Notes under the pieces: model-generated
Database searches by the model: none
Told to the model about the DNA's origin: nothing
What the model saw: only the letters and a program-made list of their open reading frames with translations
Position numbers and translations under genes: made by a program
In this document: positions 24,970 to 33,012 of the stretch, in pieces
Position numbering within the stretch: position 1 is the stretch's first letter
Layout: each line of letters starts with the position of its first letter
DNA from: Candidatus Nomurabacteria bacterium GW2011_GWE2_34_25
GTDB taxonomy: Bacteria > Patescibacteriota > Minisyncoccia > Phycocordibacterales > UBA9973
DNA length: 41,473 nt
Reading direction: 5' to 3'
Assembly: GCA_000990325.1 (NCBI GenBank)
Contig: LBPS01000013.1
Coordinates: forward strand, 1-41,473

Positions 24970-25518
24970 ATGCCTGCATATTTAGAAATTGTAAATAAAA
25001 CTTTATCATTAGGAACAATCTTTCTACAAGCTGTTATTTTAATGATTTTGGTAACATTGATTTTGTTTCGAAAAAGGGATAATCCATTGTTATTGTTTTT
25101 TAAAAAATATACATTCCTCTTTGGTTTTCTTGGAGCCTTAGGAGCTTTTGCTTTGTCTATATTTTATTCTAATTTTGTTGGATTTCCTCCTTGTGAACTT
25201 TGCTGGATACAAAGAATTTTCTTATATCCACAATTGATACTTTTTGGAATGGAATTATACAAAAGAGATCGATCAATTGTCGATTTTAGTATTGTCTTTG
25301 CAATCCTTGGATCTATCACTTCTATTTACCATATATACGTTGAAGCTGGTGGTACGAGAGGTCTAGCCTGTGCTGATCCATCACATGGGGGAGTTTCTTG
25401 TGCGGTTAGATATATATATGAATTCGGATATGTCACAATGCCAATCATGGCTCTCACCTTATCGTTATTTATCATCGTACTTCTGGTTAATTATAAATAC
25501 ATGGCGAGAGTTAAATAA
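24970..25518 (+). CDS. dsbB: Disulfide bond formation protein B
   Basis: 182 residues from the ATG at 24970, which fits 1 nt after the preceding stop; longer in-frame starts overlap that gene. Four transmembrane helices are seen. The first external loop holds FPPCELCWIQRIF, the quinone-side CxxC with the conserved Trp-x-x-Arg. The second holds CADPSHGGVSC, the pair that oxidises the partner thioredoxin. DsbB passes electrons from the oxidase partner to membrane quinone. The upstream CPHC protein is the likely partner. A strong terminator follows. Confidence 0.92.
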   Translation: MPAYLEIVNKTLSLGTIFLQAVILMILVTLILFRKRDNPLLLFFKKYTFLFGFLGALGAFALSIFYSNFVGFPPCELCWIQRIFLYPQLILFGMELYKRDRSIVDFSIVFAILGSITSIYHIYVEAGGTRGLACADPSHGGVSCAVRYIYEFGYVTMPIMALTLSLFIIVLLVNYKYMARVK

Positions 25519-25526
25519 ATTTAAAA

Positions 25527-25563
25527 AAACAAAAAATCTCTGCTTAGACAGAGATTTTTTGTT
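25527..25563 (+). terminator. Intrinsic terminator after dsbB
   Basis: AAAAAATCTCTG pairs with CAGAGATTTTTT across a 6-nt loop, with a T-rich end. Confidence 0.85.
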
Positions 25564-25573
25564 TTATATTTGA

Positions 25574-25579
25574 TATACT
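25574..25579 (+). promoter_or_regulatory. -10 box (TATACT) for the pilus operon
   Basis: TATACT lies 7 nt before the ATG at 25587. The first ATG at 25581 would sit 1 nt after the box, so the second ATG is the more likely start. Confidence 0.5.
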
Positions 25580-25586
25580 AATGTAT

Positions 25587-27350
25587 ATGCATATTGATGA
25601 GGGGACAATTGTAAATCTTTTAAATACTTCTGGGCTTGTCAGTAAGACTGATGTAGCCATGGCGCAAAAGAAAGCCAAAGAAACTAATCAAACACTAGGT
25701 TCTGTTTTGATGAGTGAAGGAAAACTCACTGAAAAAGATTGGAATAGCATGCAGGCTGTTTCACTCGGGATTCCATTTGTTAGCTTAAAGGGTGAACATA
25801 TTTCGCCAGAAGTTTTGAATTTGATTCCTGAACCAATTGCCCGTAACAATAATATCATTGCTTATAAAAAGTCTACTTTAGGTCTTGAAGTAGCAATGCT
25901 TGATGTAGACAATTTGCCAGTTATCGACTTTATCAAAAAGAAAGTGGGGCTTCGAATCCTGCCACGCATGACTTCTTCTGATTCTATTAAAGAAGCTCTT
26001 TCTTTGTATAAGAAAAGTTTACAGGCTGACTTTGAAGATATTATTAAAAAAGAAAGCAATTCTTTAAATCCGATTGCGGACAGTTCTTTTATGGGTGAGA
26101 AGTTTAATAATTCCGAAAAAACAGAGAAAGAATTAGCTGAAGATTTACCAATTGTGAAGATTGTTGACACCCTTATTTCACACGCTATTTTGCAGGGATC
26201 ATCGGATATTCATATTGAGCCAGGAGAAGAATCATTGGTAGTTAGATATCGTATTGATGGAATTTTACATGATGCCATGGTATTACCCAAAGATACCGCT
26301 CCTGGAATAGTTGCTCGCATAAAAGTGTTATCCAATTTAAAACTTGACGAGAAACGTCTTCCTCAGGATGGTAGATTTAAAATTATAAATGATTCTGGTC
26401 GCGTTTCTTTTCGTGTTTCAACTCTCCCTACGTATTTTGGAGAAAAGACTGTTATCCGTATATTACGAGAAAATGCCAAAGGATTTTCTTTGGAAGGACT
26501 TGGTTTCCATGGAGAGGCATTAGAGAGAATACATAGAGGAATGAAGAAAAGAAATGGAATGTTGCTTGCTGCAGGACCAACTGGTTCTGGTAAGACGACG
26601 ACACTATATACAATGCTCGACATATTAAATACACCAGATGTAAATATATCAACCGTTGAAGATCCAATCGAATATCAGATGGCCAGAATTAATCAAACAC
26701 AGACAAAGTCAGAGATTGGGTTAACTTTTGCCAATGGGCTCCGAACTCTTCTTCGTCAGGACCCTGACATAATAATGGTTGGAGAGATTCGTGATGGAGA
26801 AACAGCTTCTTTGGCAGTTAATGCTTCTTTGACAGGGCATTTGGTTCTTTCAACAATTCACACCAATTCAGCTGCAGGAGCAATTCCTCGTATGATAGAT
26901 ATGGGAGTAGAACCTTTTCTAATTGTTTCAACAGTCAAGACGGTTATTGCTCAACGTTTGGTTCGTAAACTCTCAGAAGAAAAAGAAAAATACTTTTTGA
27001 GTGAAGTAGAATTAAAGGCTCTAGGGAAGGTTGTTAATCTAGATATTGTTCTTGAAACTTTAAAGAAAGAAAAAATAGTAAAAGAAGATGCCAAGTGGCC
27101 CGATATTCCTTTCTATAAACCAAAACCAAATAAAGATTCCCCTGATGGATATAAGGGACGAGTAGGGATTCATGAGGTACTAGAAGTAAGTTCAACGATC
27201 AAAGAGTTAATTTTAAAAAATTCCTCAACAGACGATTTGGAGAAAACAGCCAAAAAAGAAGGAATGATGACAATGCTTGAAGACGGAATCTTCCTAGTGG
27301 CATCGGGAGTTACTTCTACCGAAGAAGTACTACGTGTGGTTTCTGAATAA
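25587..27350 (+). CDS. pilB: Type IV pilus assembly ATPase
   Basis: 587 residues from the second of two close ATGs. An MshEN-type N-domain (about 1-145) is followed by the hexameric motor: SSDIHIEPG (Asp box start), RYRIDGILHD, GPTGSGKTTTLYTML (Walker A at about 330), EDPIEYQM, DPDIIMVGEIRD (Walker B with Glu), and LVLSTIHTNSA. The zinc-binding tetracysteine often present near the C-terminus of PilB is absent. It powers pilus extension in the cytoplasm and contacts PilC encoded next. Pilus fibres help episymbiotic CPR cells attach or take up DNA. The stop is followed, after an insertion element, by pilC. Confidence 0.93.
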   Translation: MHIDEGTIVNLLNTSGLVSKTDVAMAQKKAKETNQTLGSVLMSEGKLTEKDWNSMQAVSLGIPFVSLKGEHISPEVLNLIPEPIARNNNIIAYKKSTLGLEVAMLDVDNLPVIDFIKKKVGLRILPRMTSSDSIKEALSLYKKSLQADFEDIIKKESNSLNPIADSSFMGEKFNNSEKTEKELAEDLPIVKIVDTLISHAILQGSSDIHIEPGEESLVVRYRIDGILHDAMVLPKDTAPGIVARIKVLSNLKLDEKRLPQDGRFKIINDSGRVSFRVSTLPTYFGEKTVIRILRENAKGFSLEGLGFHGEALERIHRGMKKRNGMLLAAGPTGSGKTTTLYTMLDILNTPDVNISTVEDPIEYQMARINQTQTKSEIGLTFANGLRTLLRQDPDIIMVGEIRDGETASLAVNASLTGHLVLSTIHTNSAAGAIPRMIDMGVEPFLIVSTVKTVIAQRLVRKLSEEKEKYFLSEVELKALGKVVNLDIVLETLKKEKIVKEDAKWPDIPFYKPKPNKDSPDGYKGRVGIHEVLEVSSTIKELILKNSSTDDLEKTAKKEGMMTMLEDGIFLVASGVTSTEEVLRVVSE

Positions 27351-27360
27351 AAGGAATGAA

Positions 27361-27479
27361 TCCCGTTAGAAGCCGCGGTCACGGGATAAAAAAGTAAATT
27401 AATAATAAATATTTTAAATAAAAAATAGTAAGTTGTGTTAGTTATAGAAATATAACGACCGCGACCTGCTTCTAACGGG
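27361..27479 (+). mobile_element. 119-bp start-codon element (MITE-like), copy in front of pilC
   Basis: Terminal inverted repeats: left TCCCGTTAGAAGCCGCGGTC and right GACCGCGACCTGCTTCTAACGGG, with four extra bases (AGGT) in the right arm. The middle ~70 bp is AT-rich without a gene. A 5-bp direct repeat ATGAA flanks it (27356-27360 and 27480-27484), and the right copy is the pilC start. Removing one repeat and the element restores an AAGGA-ATGAAATTT junction just behind pilB. Confidence 0.85.
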
Positions 27480-28694
27480 ATGAAATTTAAATATAAAGAA
27501 CAAAGTAAAGAGGGGAAAATTATTGAAGGGATTGCAGAATCTCCTGATATGTTTGCTTTAGCTAAAGAGATAAGAGAGCAGGGTGGGGTTCCTCTTTCAA
27601 TCAAAGAATTTAATGAAAAAGGCATTAAAAATATTGTAAACTTTGATGTATTTACCGGAGTTTCACTCTCTGAAAAGATTATGTTTACTAACAATCTTAG
27701 TGGAATGCTTTCAGCTGGTCTTGCTCTTACGCGAGCACTTTCAGTTTTAGAAAAACAGACATCTAATAAATATTTCAACGGTGTTTTAAAAAGTTTAATT
27801 GACGACATTAACGGAGGAGGCACACTTTCTTCTGGAATGAAAAAGTTTCCGAAAGTTTTTTCTGGGGTATTTGTTTCAATGGTGCATTCAGGAGAAGAAT
27901 CTGGTGGCTTACCTAGGACTCTTTCTGAAATAGGTATCACACTAAAGAAAACTTATGATCTAAATAAAAAGATTAAGGGAGCACTTATATATCCAAGTGT
28001 TATACTTTTTGCTATTTTTGCCATTGGAATATTAATGATGATATATGTGGTACCAACACTTACTGCAACATTTAAAGATGTAGGAATGGAATTGCCTGCT
28101 TCAACACAATTTATAATATTTATATCCGATTCCCTTAAAGACCACTTTTTACTTTTTGCTACAGCCATGGCTGCATTCATTGGGTCTTTTGTAGCTTTTG
28201 CAAAACTTAAATCAACACAAAAATATTTTGATCTCATTATACTTAAAATTCCATTACTTGGAACTCTGATTAGAGAGATGAATACAGCCAGGACAACTCG
28301 GACTTTATCCTCCTTGATTTCATCGGGAGTTGATCTTTCGAGAGCTTTAACTATTACAGAAGAAGTTTTGCAAAATGTTCATTATAAAAAATTAATACAT
28401 GATGCTGTTCTTTCTATAGAGAAAGGAGTTTCACTCTCTGCTTCTTTTAAGAAACACCCGGAACTTTATCCTATTATGGTAGGTGAAATGATTGAAGTTG
28501 GAGAAGAGACTGGTAAATTATCTTCTATGCTTATGGATATAGCCAGCTTTTATGAAAATGAAGTAGATGACAAAACGAAAAATTTATCAACTATTATAGA
28601 GCCAGTATTAATGGTGTTCATCGGAGCTGCTGTAGGATTCTTTGCTGTTGCGATGATTAAACCGATGTATTCGGTTATGGATAGTATAAAATAA
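27480..28694 (+). CDS. pilC: Type IV pilus inner-membrane platform protein
   Basis: 404 residues of the GspF/PilC family: a short N-terminal region (KYKEQSKEGKIIEGIAESPD) and two copies of the T2SSF domain, the first at about 65-190 with GLALTRALSVLEKQ and VSMVHSGEESGGLP, the second at about 265-395 with GVDLSRALTITEEVL and GEMIEVGEETGKL. Three transmembrane helices are present (about 165-185, 215-240, 370-395). PilC links the PilB ATPase to pilin insertion and extraction. Its ATG is also the right-hand flank of a 119-bp element, so the native upstream leader was displaced by it. Three prepilin genes follow with spacing of 0-3 nt. Confidence 0.93.
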   Translation: MKFKYKEQSKEGKIIEGIAESPDMFALAKEIREQGGVPLSIKEFNEKGIKNIVNFDVFTGVSLSEKIMFTNNLSGMLSAGLALTRALSVLEKQTSNKYFNGVLKSLIDDINGGGTLSSGMKKFPKVFSGVFVSMVHSGEESGGLPRTLSEIGITLKKTYDLNKKIKGALIYPSVILFAIFAIGILMMIYVVPTLTATFKDVGMELPASTQFIIFISDSLKDHFLLFATAMAAFIGSFVAFAKLKSTQKYFDLIILKIPLLGTLIREMNTARTTRTLSSLISSGVDLSRALTITEEVLQNVHYKKLIHDAVLSIEKGVSLSASFKKHPELYPIMVGEMIEVGEETGKLSSMLMDIASFYENEVDDKTKNLSTIIEPVLMVFIGAAVGFFAVAMIKPMYSVMDSIK

Positions 28695-28697
28695 TAT

Positions 28698-29168
28698 ATG
28701 TATATATTTAAAAACAAAGGTATAACAATAATAGAAATTTTGATAGTAATTGCTATCATTGGGATTATTTCTGCTATTATATTTGTTAATCTTTCTGATT
28801 TTCGAAATGAACAATCTTTAAAAAATACCTCGATTGATATTGTTTCTGTTTTAAATAAAGCAAGACAGAAAACACTTTCTTCGGTTAATTCAATGAATTA
28901 TAGTGTTCATTTTGAGACAGGGAGTGCAACACTTTTCACTGGGACGATTTATAACTCTTTGGATTCTTCAAATGAAGTAATTTCTTTTGATCCATCAGTA
29001 AATATTCCTGTATCAGGTGGCTTAAATATTGGTGGTGGAAGTGATGTAACCTTCGAACGTTTAACAGGTGATACAATAGGTGGTACAATCATTATAAGTT
29101 TGGTTTCTGATTCCACTCAACAAAAAACGGTTACAATAAATAAAACAGGTGTCATAAGTTCTAATTAA
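28698..29168 (+). CDS. Type IV prepilin (pseudopilin-like)
   Basis: 156 residues. A short leader MYIFKNKG precedes the processing site KG-ITIIEILIVIAIIGIISA, with the conserved Glu at +5 of the mature chain and a ~20-residue hydrophobic helix. The leader would be cut after Gly by prepilin peptidase (PilD, not in the window). The globular part is beta-rich with few cysteines, like minor pilins of the FimT/GspH type. It starts 3 nt after pilC. Whether it is the main fibre subunit or a minor one cannot be told from sequence. Confidence 0.88.
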   Translation: MYIFKNKGITIIEILIVIAIIGIISAIIFVNLSDFRNEQSLKNTSIDIVSVLNKARQKTLSSVNSMNYSVHFETGSATLFTGTIYNSLDSSNEVISFDPSVNIPVSGGLNIGGGSDVTFERLTGDTIGGTIIISLVSDSTQQKTVTINKTGVISSN

Positions 29169-29741
29169 ATGCTTACTAATTATAAAAAAAATAATAATCT
29201 CGGGCTTACCCCCACACCTACTTTCAAGAGTAGGAGAAAGTGGGTGTCGGGGTTTACTATTATAGAGATCCTCATCGCATGCTCTATCATTACTGTATCA
29301 ATGTTTGCTTTAATGCAGACGGCACAGAAAGGATTGACTTTATCCTATCAGGCTTTAAAAAAGTCACAGGTTAATTTATTACTTGAAGAAGGAGCTGAAG
29401 CAGTAAAATCCATAAGAGATAACAATTGGGCAACAATAGATGGATTGAGCCTTGATACTCCGTATTATTTATTTTTTAATACAACCACTAAATCTTGGAT
29501 ACTTGATGATACTTCTACCACTAGTCTATCTGGACATATTCCCACATATCCTATTGATGGGGTCTTTATTCGTACAGTCAACATCTCTTCTGTCGGGAGG
29601 GATGTTGATGATGATATTTTAGTTTCAGGTGGTACTATCGATATTCGTACAAAATTGGTAACAATATCTGTGTCATGGCCAATACCTGGATCTACAAGTT
29701 CTAAGAGTCTATCTTTTTATATAAGTGATATTTTTAATTAA
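29169..29741 (+). CDS. Type IV prepilin with unusual long leader encoded by a hairpin
   Basis: 190 residues. The leader is 28 residues long, ending SRRKWVSG, and then the processing site G-FTIIEILIACSIITVSM with Glu at +5. Leaders of prepilins are usually 5-15 residues. The DNA for residues 14-28 forms an inverted repeat (29208-29253), suggesting that a palindromic repeat was inserted here in frame. The remainder resembles PilV/GspI minor pilins, with EEGAEAVKSIRDNNW, a motif common in Parcubacterial pilus subunits. No spacer separates it from the previous gene. Confidence 0.85.
   Translation: MLTNYKKNNNLGLTPTPTFKSRRKWVSGFTIIEILIACSIITVSMFALMQTAQKGLTLSYQALKKSQVNLLLEEGAEAVKSIRDNNWATIDGLSLDTPYYLFFNTTTKSWILDDTSTTSLSGHIPTYPIDGVFIRTVNISSVGRDVDDDILVSGGTIDIRTKLVTISVSWPIPGSTSSKSLSFYISDIFN
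29208..29253. repeat. Inverted repeat within the prepilin leader
   Basis: ACCCCCACACCTACTTTC (29208-29225) pairs with GAAAGTGGGTGTCGGGGT (29236-29253) with two mismatches and a 10-nt loop. CCTACT (29217-29222) can instead pair with AGTAGG (29229-29234), giving two exclusive hairpins. It is in frame and GC-richer than its surroundings. Confidence 0.7.
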
Positions 29742-29742
29742 T

Positions 29743-30315
29743 ATGATCATAGATTATAAAATAATAAATTTTCATAAATATATTGATTTACAAAAAACTT
29801 TTTACAAAAAAAAGGGTTTAAAACAAGGGATTAGTATTATAGAAATAATAATTTACTTAGCTCTATTTACGACTATTTCAATAGTAGTTATAAATTCTTT
29901 TATAATTGTTATTTCAACCTTTTCTACTATTAGGGCAAATCATGATTTAATAAACGCAGGATCAAATTCTATGGAAAGAATATCTCGTGAAATCCGTCAA
30001 GCCAAAAATATTGATATAGTTAATAGTACTTTTGATTCAAACTCAAGTATCTTAAGATTAAATGATACAAATGGAACTAGTTATGTAGTTTTTGATAAGA
30101 GTGGAAACGGTCTGCGTATTTCTAAAAACGGTGTAACTATTGGTAATTTGTTGACCGACAATGTCATCTTAAATAAGTTAATTTTTACTAGGATATCAAC
30201 ACCTAATAGCGAGGGAGTAAAAATAGAAATAGAAGTAGAAGACATAAATGATAAAACAGAAAGAATAGAAAAATTCTGCAACACTGTTATATTAAGGGGA
30301 GGGTATCAAAATTAG
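29743..30315 (+). CDS. Type IV prepilin (PilW-like)
   Basis: 190 residues from the ATG at 29743, 1 nt after the previous stop; an in-frame ATG at 29725 overlaps that gene. The leader of about 27 residues (ending KKKGLKQG) leads to G-ISIIEIIIYLALFTTISIVV with Glu at +5. The globular part includes NSMERISREIRQAKNIDIVN, a helix typical of PilW/GspJ-type minor pilins, then strands. It belongs to the pilus operon and would join the priming tip complex. Its function in this genome is inferred from the N-terminal motif and position. Confidence 0.87.
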   Translation: MIIDYKIINFHKYIDLQKTFYKKKGLKQGISIIEIIIYLALFTTISIVVINSFIIVISTFSTIRANHDLINAGSNSMERISREIRQAKNIDIVNSTFDSNSSILRLNDTNGTSYVVFDKSGNGLRISKNGVTIGNLLTDNVILNKLIFTRISTPNSEGVKIEIEVEDINDKTERIEKFCNTVILRGGYQN

Positions 30316-30361
30316 TGGAAAGTAGTAAATAGAAGGTAGAGAGAAAAAATAATAAATTCAA

Positions 30362-32092
30362 ATGCAAAATAATATTAAAAATAAATACAATGGAGGTGCA
30401 GCAATGATGGTAGTCGTTATATTTTTTATTTTTATAAGCCTGACTATTTTAGTGGGAGTTGTAAATCCAACTGTACGTGAATTTAAAATTGCATCAGATA
30501 GTTTCAAATCAAAACAGACATATTTCTTGGCAGAATCGGGAGTTGAAGATGTTCTCTATAGATTGAGAAATAATAAACAAACTAATGGGACAGAGAGTCT
30601 GGTGTTGGGAGATTCAGAGGCCGTAACAACCGTTACTGATATTTCTAATGGTCAAAAGGAGATTACTTCATTGGGTGATACGAATTCATTACAGAGAAAA
30701 GTTAAATTAGTAATTGATACTGGAGTAGGGGTTTCATTCAGTTACGGTGTTCAATCTGGCGCAGGGGGGTTTGTTATGAATAATGGTTCAAGGGTAGTTG
30801 GAAGTATTTATTCAAATGGTAATATAACTGGTTCAGGTACTATTACAGGGAGTGCGAGTTCTGCTAACTCTTCTGCGCTGGTAGCAGATCAGTCAAATGG
30901 TAGTGGAACTCCACCAATAGATATAACATTTGGTAATACAAATGGTACTCAAGATTTTGCACAAAGCTTTATGGTTGGAAATACAGGAGTTTTAAATAAA
31001 ATTCAATTATATATAAAAAAGGTTAGCACTCCTTCAAATATCACTGCACGTATTGTGTCTGATCTAAATGGAAGCCCAAGTGGTACTACTTTAACATCCG
31101 CTACTATATCTACCTCAACAATTTCAACAAATTACGGTTGGATTGACGTTCCTTTTTCCAGTCATATACAGCTTTCATCTAGTACAACATATTGGCTAAT
31201 ATTAGATGTAACTACTTCTTCAACTAAATATTATAAAATAGGAGCCAATAATAATGGATATCCAAACGGGGTTAGTAAAACAGGTGGATTTGGTGGTACA
31301 TGGAGCAATACCACACCATCAGGGTCAGACGGTTATTTTAGTGTTTATCTGGGTGGTTTGACGGGGTTGATTAGTGGGATAACAATTGGAACTAATTCAA
31401 ATGATGGGGCATATGCAAATACAATTAATAATTCAAATGTTGCAGGTACTATTTATTGTCAAACTGGTAGTGGAAACAATAAATCATGTAATACATCTCG
31501 ACCAGACCCTGTGCAGATAGCGATGCCAATATCAGAACAAAATATTTTAGACTGGAAAGATGCTGCTGCTGAGGGTGGCACTTATAATGGTAATTATGTC
31601 CTTTCTTCAAATGCCACACTAGGGCCTAAAAAAATTACTGGCAACTTGGTGGTATCCAATGGTGTAACCTTAACACTAACAGGAACAATTTGGGTTCAAG
31701 GTTCCTTGACTGTCAGTAATAATGCTATTATAAAGCTAGCTTCTGGTTATGGTAGCTCTGAGGGTTTGATTGTTACTGATGGTACTATTTCTATAAGTAA
31801 TAATTCTACTTTTCAAGGTTCAGGGACTTCAGGTAGTTATGTAATGGCCCTCAGTACTTCTTCATCTACGTCAGCTGTTACATTAGCAAATAATGGCGGT
31901 GCGGTTGTCTTATATGCATCAAATGGGACAATAAATGTAGCAAATAATGCAACAGCAAAGTCACTAACGGGTTATTATATAAATCTAAGCAATAATGCTG
32001 TCATAACTTATGACGAAGGACTCACAAATTCAAACTTTTCAAGTGGTCCATCGGGAACATGGAATGTAAATAGCTGGCAAGAGGTTGAATAA
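30362..32092 (+). CDS. PilX-like minor pilin fused to an adhesin-type domain
   Basis: 576 residues. The start GGAAMMVVVIFFIFISLTIL is a pilin-like helix that lacks the usual Glu at +5, as in PilX/GspK-type tip proteins; YFLAESGVEDVLYRLRN follows, typical of Parcubacterial PilX. From about 195 to 320 a beta-sandwich of the choice-of-anchor R type is inserted (FAQSFMVGNTGVLNKIQLYI, TTYWLILDV). The C-terminal part (about 330-575) is Ser/Thr/Asn/Gly-rich with beta-helix-like repeats of NNA/SNN (VSNGVTLTLTGTIWVQGSL). Such a protein would sit at the pilus tip and make contact with a surface or host cell, which is inference. It is last in the operon, with a weak hairpin (AGGC/GCCT, 32092-32104) after it. 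Confidence 0.8.
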   Translation: MQNNIKNKYNGGAAMMVVVIFFIFISLTILVGVVNPTVREFKIASDSFKSKQTYFLAESGVEDVLYRLRNNKQTNGTESLVLGDSEAVTTVTDISNGQKEITSLGDTNSLQRKVKLVIDTGVGVSFSYGVQSGAGGFVMNNGSRVVGSIYSNGNITGSGTITGSASSANSSALVADQSNGSGTPPIDITFGNTNGTQDFAQSFMVGNTGVLNKIQLYIKKVSTPSNITARIVSDLNGSPSGTTLTSATISTSTISTNYGWIDVPFSSHIQLSSSTTYWLILDVTTSSTKYYKIGANNNGYPNGVSKTGGFGGTWSNTTPSGSDGYFSVYLGGLTGLISGITIGTNSNDGAYANTINNSNVAGTIYCQTGSGNNKSCNTSRPDPVQIAMPISEQNILDWKDAAAEGGTYNGNYVLSSNATLGPKKITGNLVVSNGVTLTLTGTIWVQGSLTVSNNAIIKLASGYGSSEGLIVTDGTISISNNSTFQGSGTSGSYVMALSTSSSTSAVTLANNGGAVVLYASNGTINVANNATAKSLTGYYINLSNNAVITYDEGLTNSNFSSGPSGTWNVNSWQEVE

Positions 32093-32113
32093 GGCTTTTT
32101 GCCTATTTTGTGG

Positions 32114-32119
32114 TAAAAT
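32114..32119 (+). promoter_or_regulatory. -10 box (TAAAAT) for tpiA
   Basis: TAAAAT lies 6 nt before the tpiA ATG, a leaderless layout. Confidence 0.5.
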
Positions 32120-32125
32120 AGGGTA

Positions 32126-32887
32126 ATGAAGCCAGTAAATAAACTTATAATTGCCAATTGGAAAATGAATCCGCAAAAGAAGACTGAAGCGGAGGCTATT
32201 TTTAAAGATATCTCAACATTTGTAAAAAATATAAAAAATACTGAGATTATCATTTGTCCACCATTTCCCTACTTTTTTATTAAAGACAAAATTAAAGGTA
32301 AGAAATTAAAATTGGGTAGCCAAGATGTTTTTTATGAAAAAGAAGGATCACACACAGGAGAAGTGTCAGCTTCAATGCTTAAGGATTTTGGAGTCGAATA
32401 TGTTTTAGTAGGACATTCTGAAAGAAGATCACTTGGGGATACGAATGATCAAGTAAATAAGAAAATTTTAGCTGTAATTAAATCAAAAATGTGTCCGATT
32501 TTTTGTATTGGTGAGAGTGAGAAAGATGCCAATGGATTCTATTTATCTTTTATTAAACAACAAATAACGGAAGGTCTTTTAGCTGTGACGAAATCCCAAG
32601 CGAAGAATATCATCATTGCTTATGAACCTATCTGGGCGATAGGGAGTAATGCTACCAGAGTTGCTACTCCAGCTGAATTTACTGAAATAAGAATTTTTAT
32701 AAAAAAGATACTTTCCGATTTATACGATATTAAAACTGCTAGTGGAGTAAGAATTCTATATGGAGGATCAGTCAATCCTTTAAATGCAGAGTCTTTTATA
32801 AAAGAAGGAGGGGCAGATGGCTTGCTTGTTGGACGTGATAGCCTAACTCCTAAAAAGTTTATTCAGATTATTAATTTAGCAAGGTGA
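32126..32887 (+). CDS. tpiA: Triose-phosphate isomerase
   Basis: 253 residues, standard length. The TIM barrel carries IIANWKMNP (Asn/Lys of the active site), LVGHSERRSLGDT (catalytic His), IIAYEPIWAIGS (catalytic Glu with loop 6) and ILYGGSVNPLNA. The enzyme interconverts dihydroxyacetone phosphate and glyceraldehyde 3-phosphate in lower glycolysis. It ends with TGA, which shows TGA is a stop in this organism. pgk follows, separated only by a start-codon element; before that insertion pgk would have begun 3 nt after this stop. Confidence 0.95.
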   Translation: MKPVNKLIIANWKMNPQKKTEAEAIFKDISTFVKNIKNTEIIICPPFPYFFIKDKIKGKKLKLGSQDVFYEKEGSHTGEVSASMLKDFGVEYVLVGHSERRSLGDTNDQVNKKILAVIKSKMCPIFCIGESEKDANGFYLSFIKQQITEGLLAVTKSQAKNIIIAYEPIWAIGSNATRVATPAEFTEIRIFIKKILSDLYDIKTASGVRILYGGSVNPLNAESFIKEGGADGLLVGRDSLTPKKFIQIINLAR

Positions 32888-32895
32888 TGAATGAA

Positions 32896-33012
32896 TCCCG
32901 TTAGAAGCCGCGGTCGCAGTTTCTATTTGTGGATTAGTATAAAAATAATTATTTAATTTAATCAAGCAATGTAGGTTCTATTAAAAATAGACCGCGACCT
33001 GCTTCTAACGGG
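32896..33012 (+). mobile_element. 117-bp start-codon element (MITE-like), copy in front of pgk
   Basis: The ends are the same as in the pilC copy: TCCCGTTAGAAGCCGCGGTC on the left and GACCGCGACCTGCTTCTAACGGG on the right, again with AGGT extra in the right arm. The ~70-bp AT-rich middle differs from the pilC copy. The 5-bp direct repeat ATGAA flanks it (32891-32895 and 33013-33017), and the right copy is the pgk start codon. Confidence 0.85.

Noticed and set aside
32126-32887. Alternative genetic code with TGA read as Gly (as in some CPR lineages)
   Set aside because: tpiA and the 705-aa protein end at TGA at the expected length, and no long gene contains an in-frame TGA.
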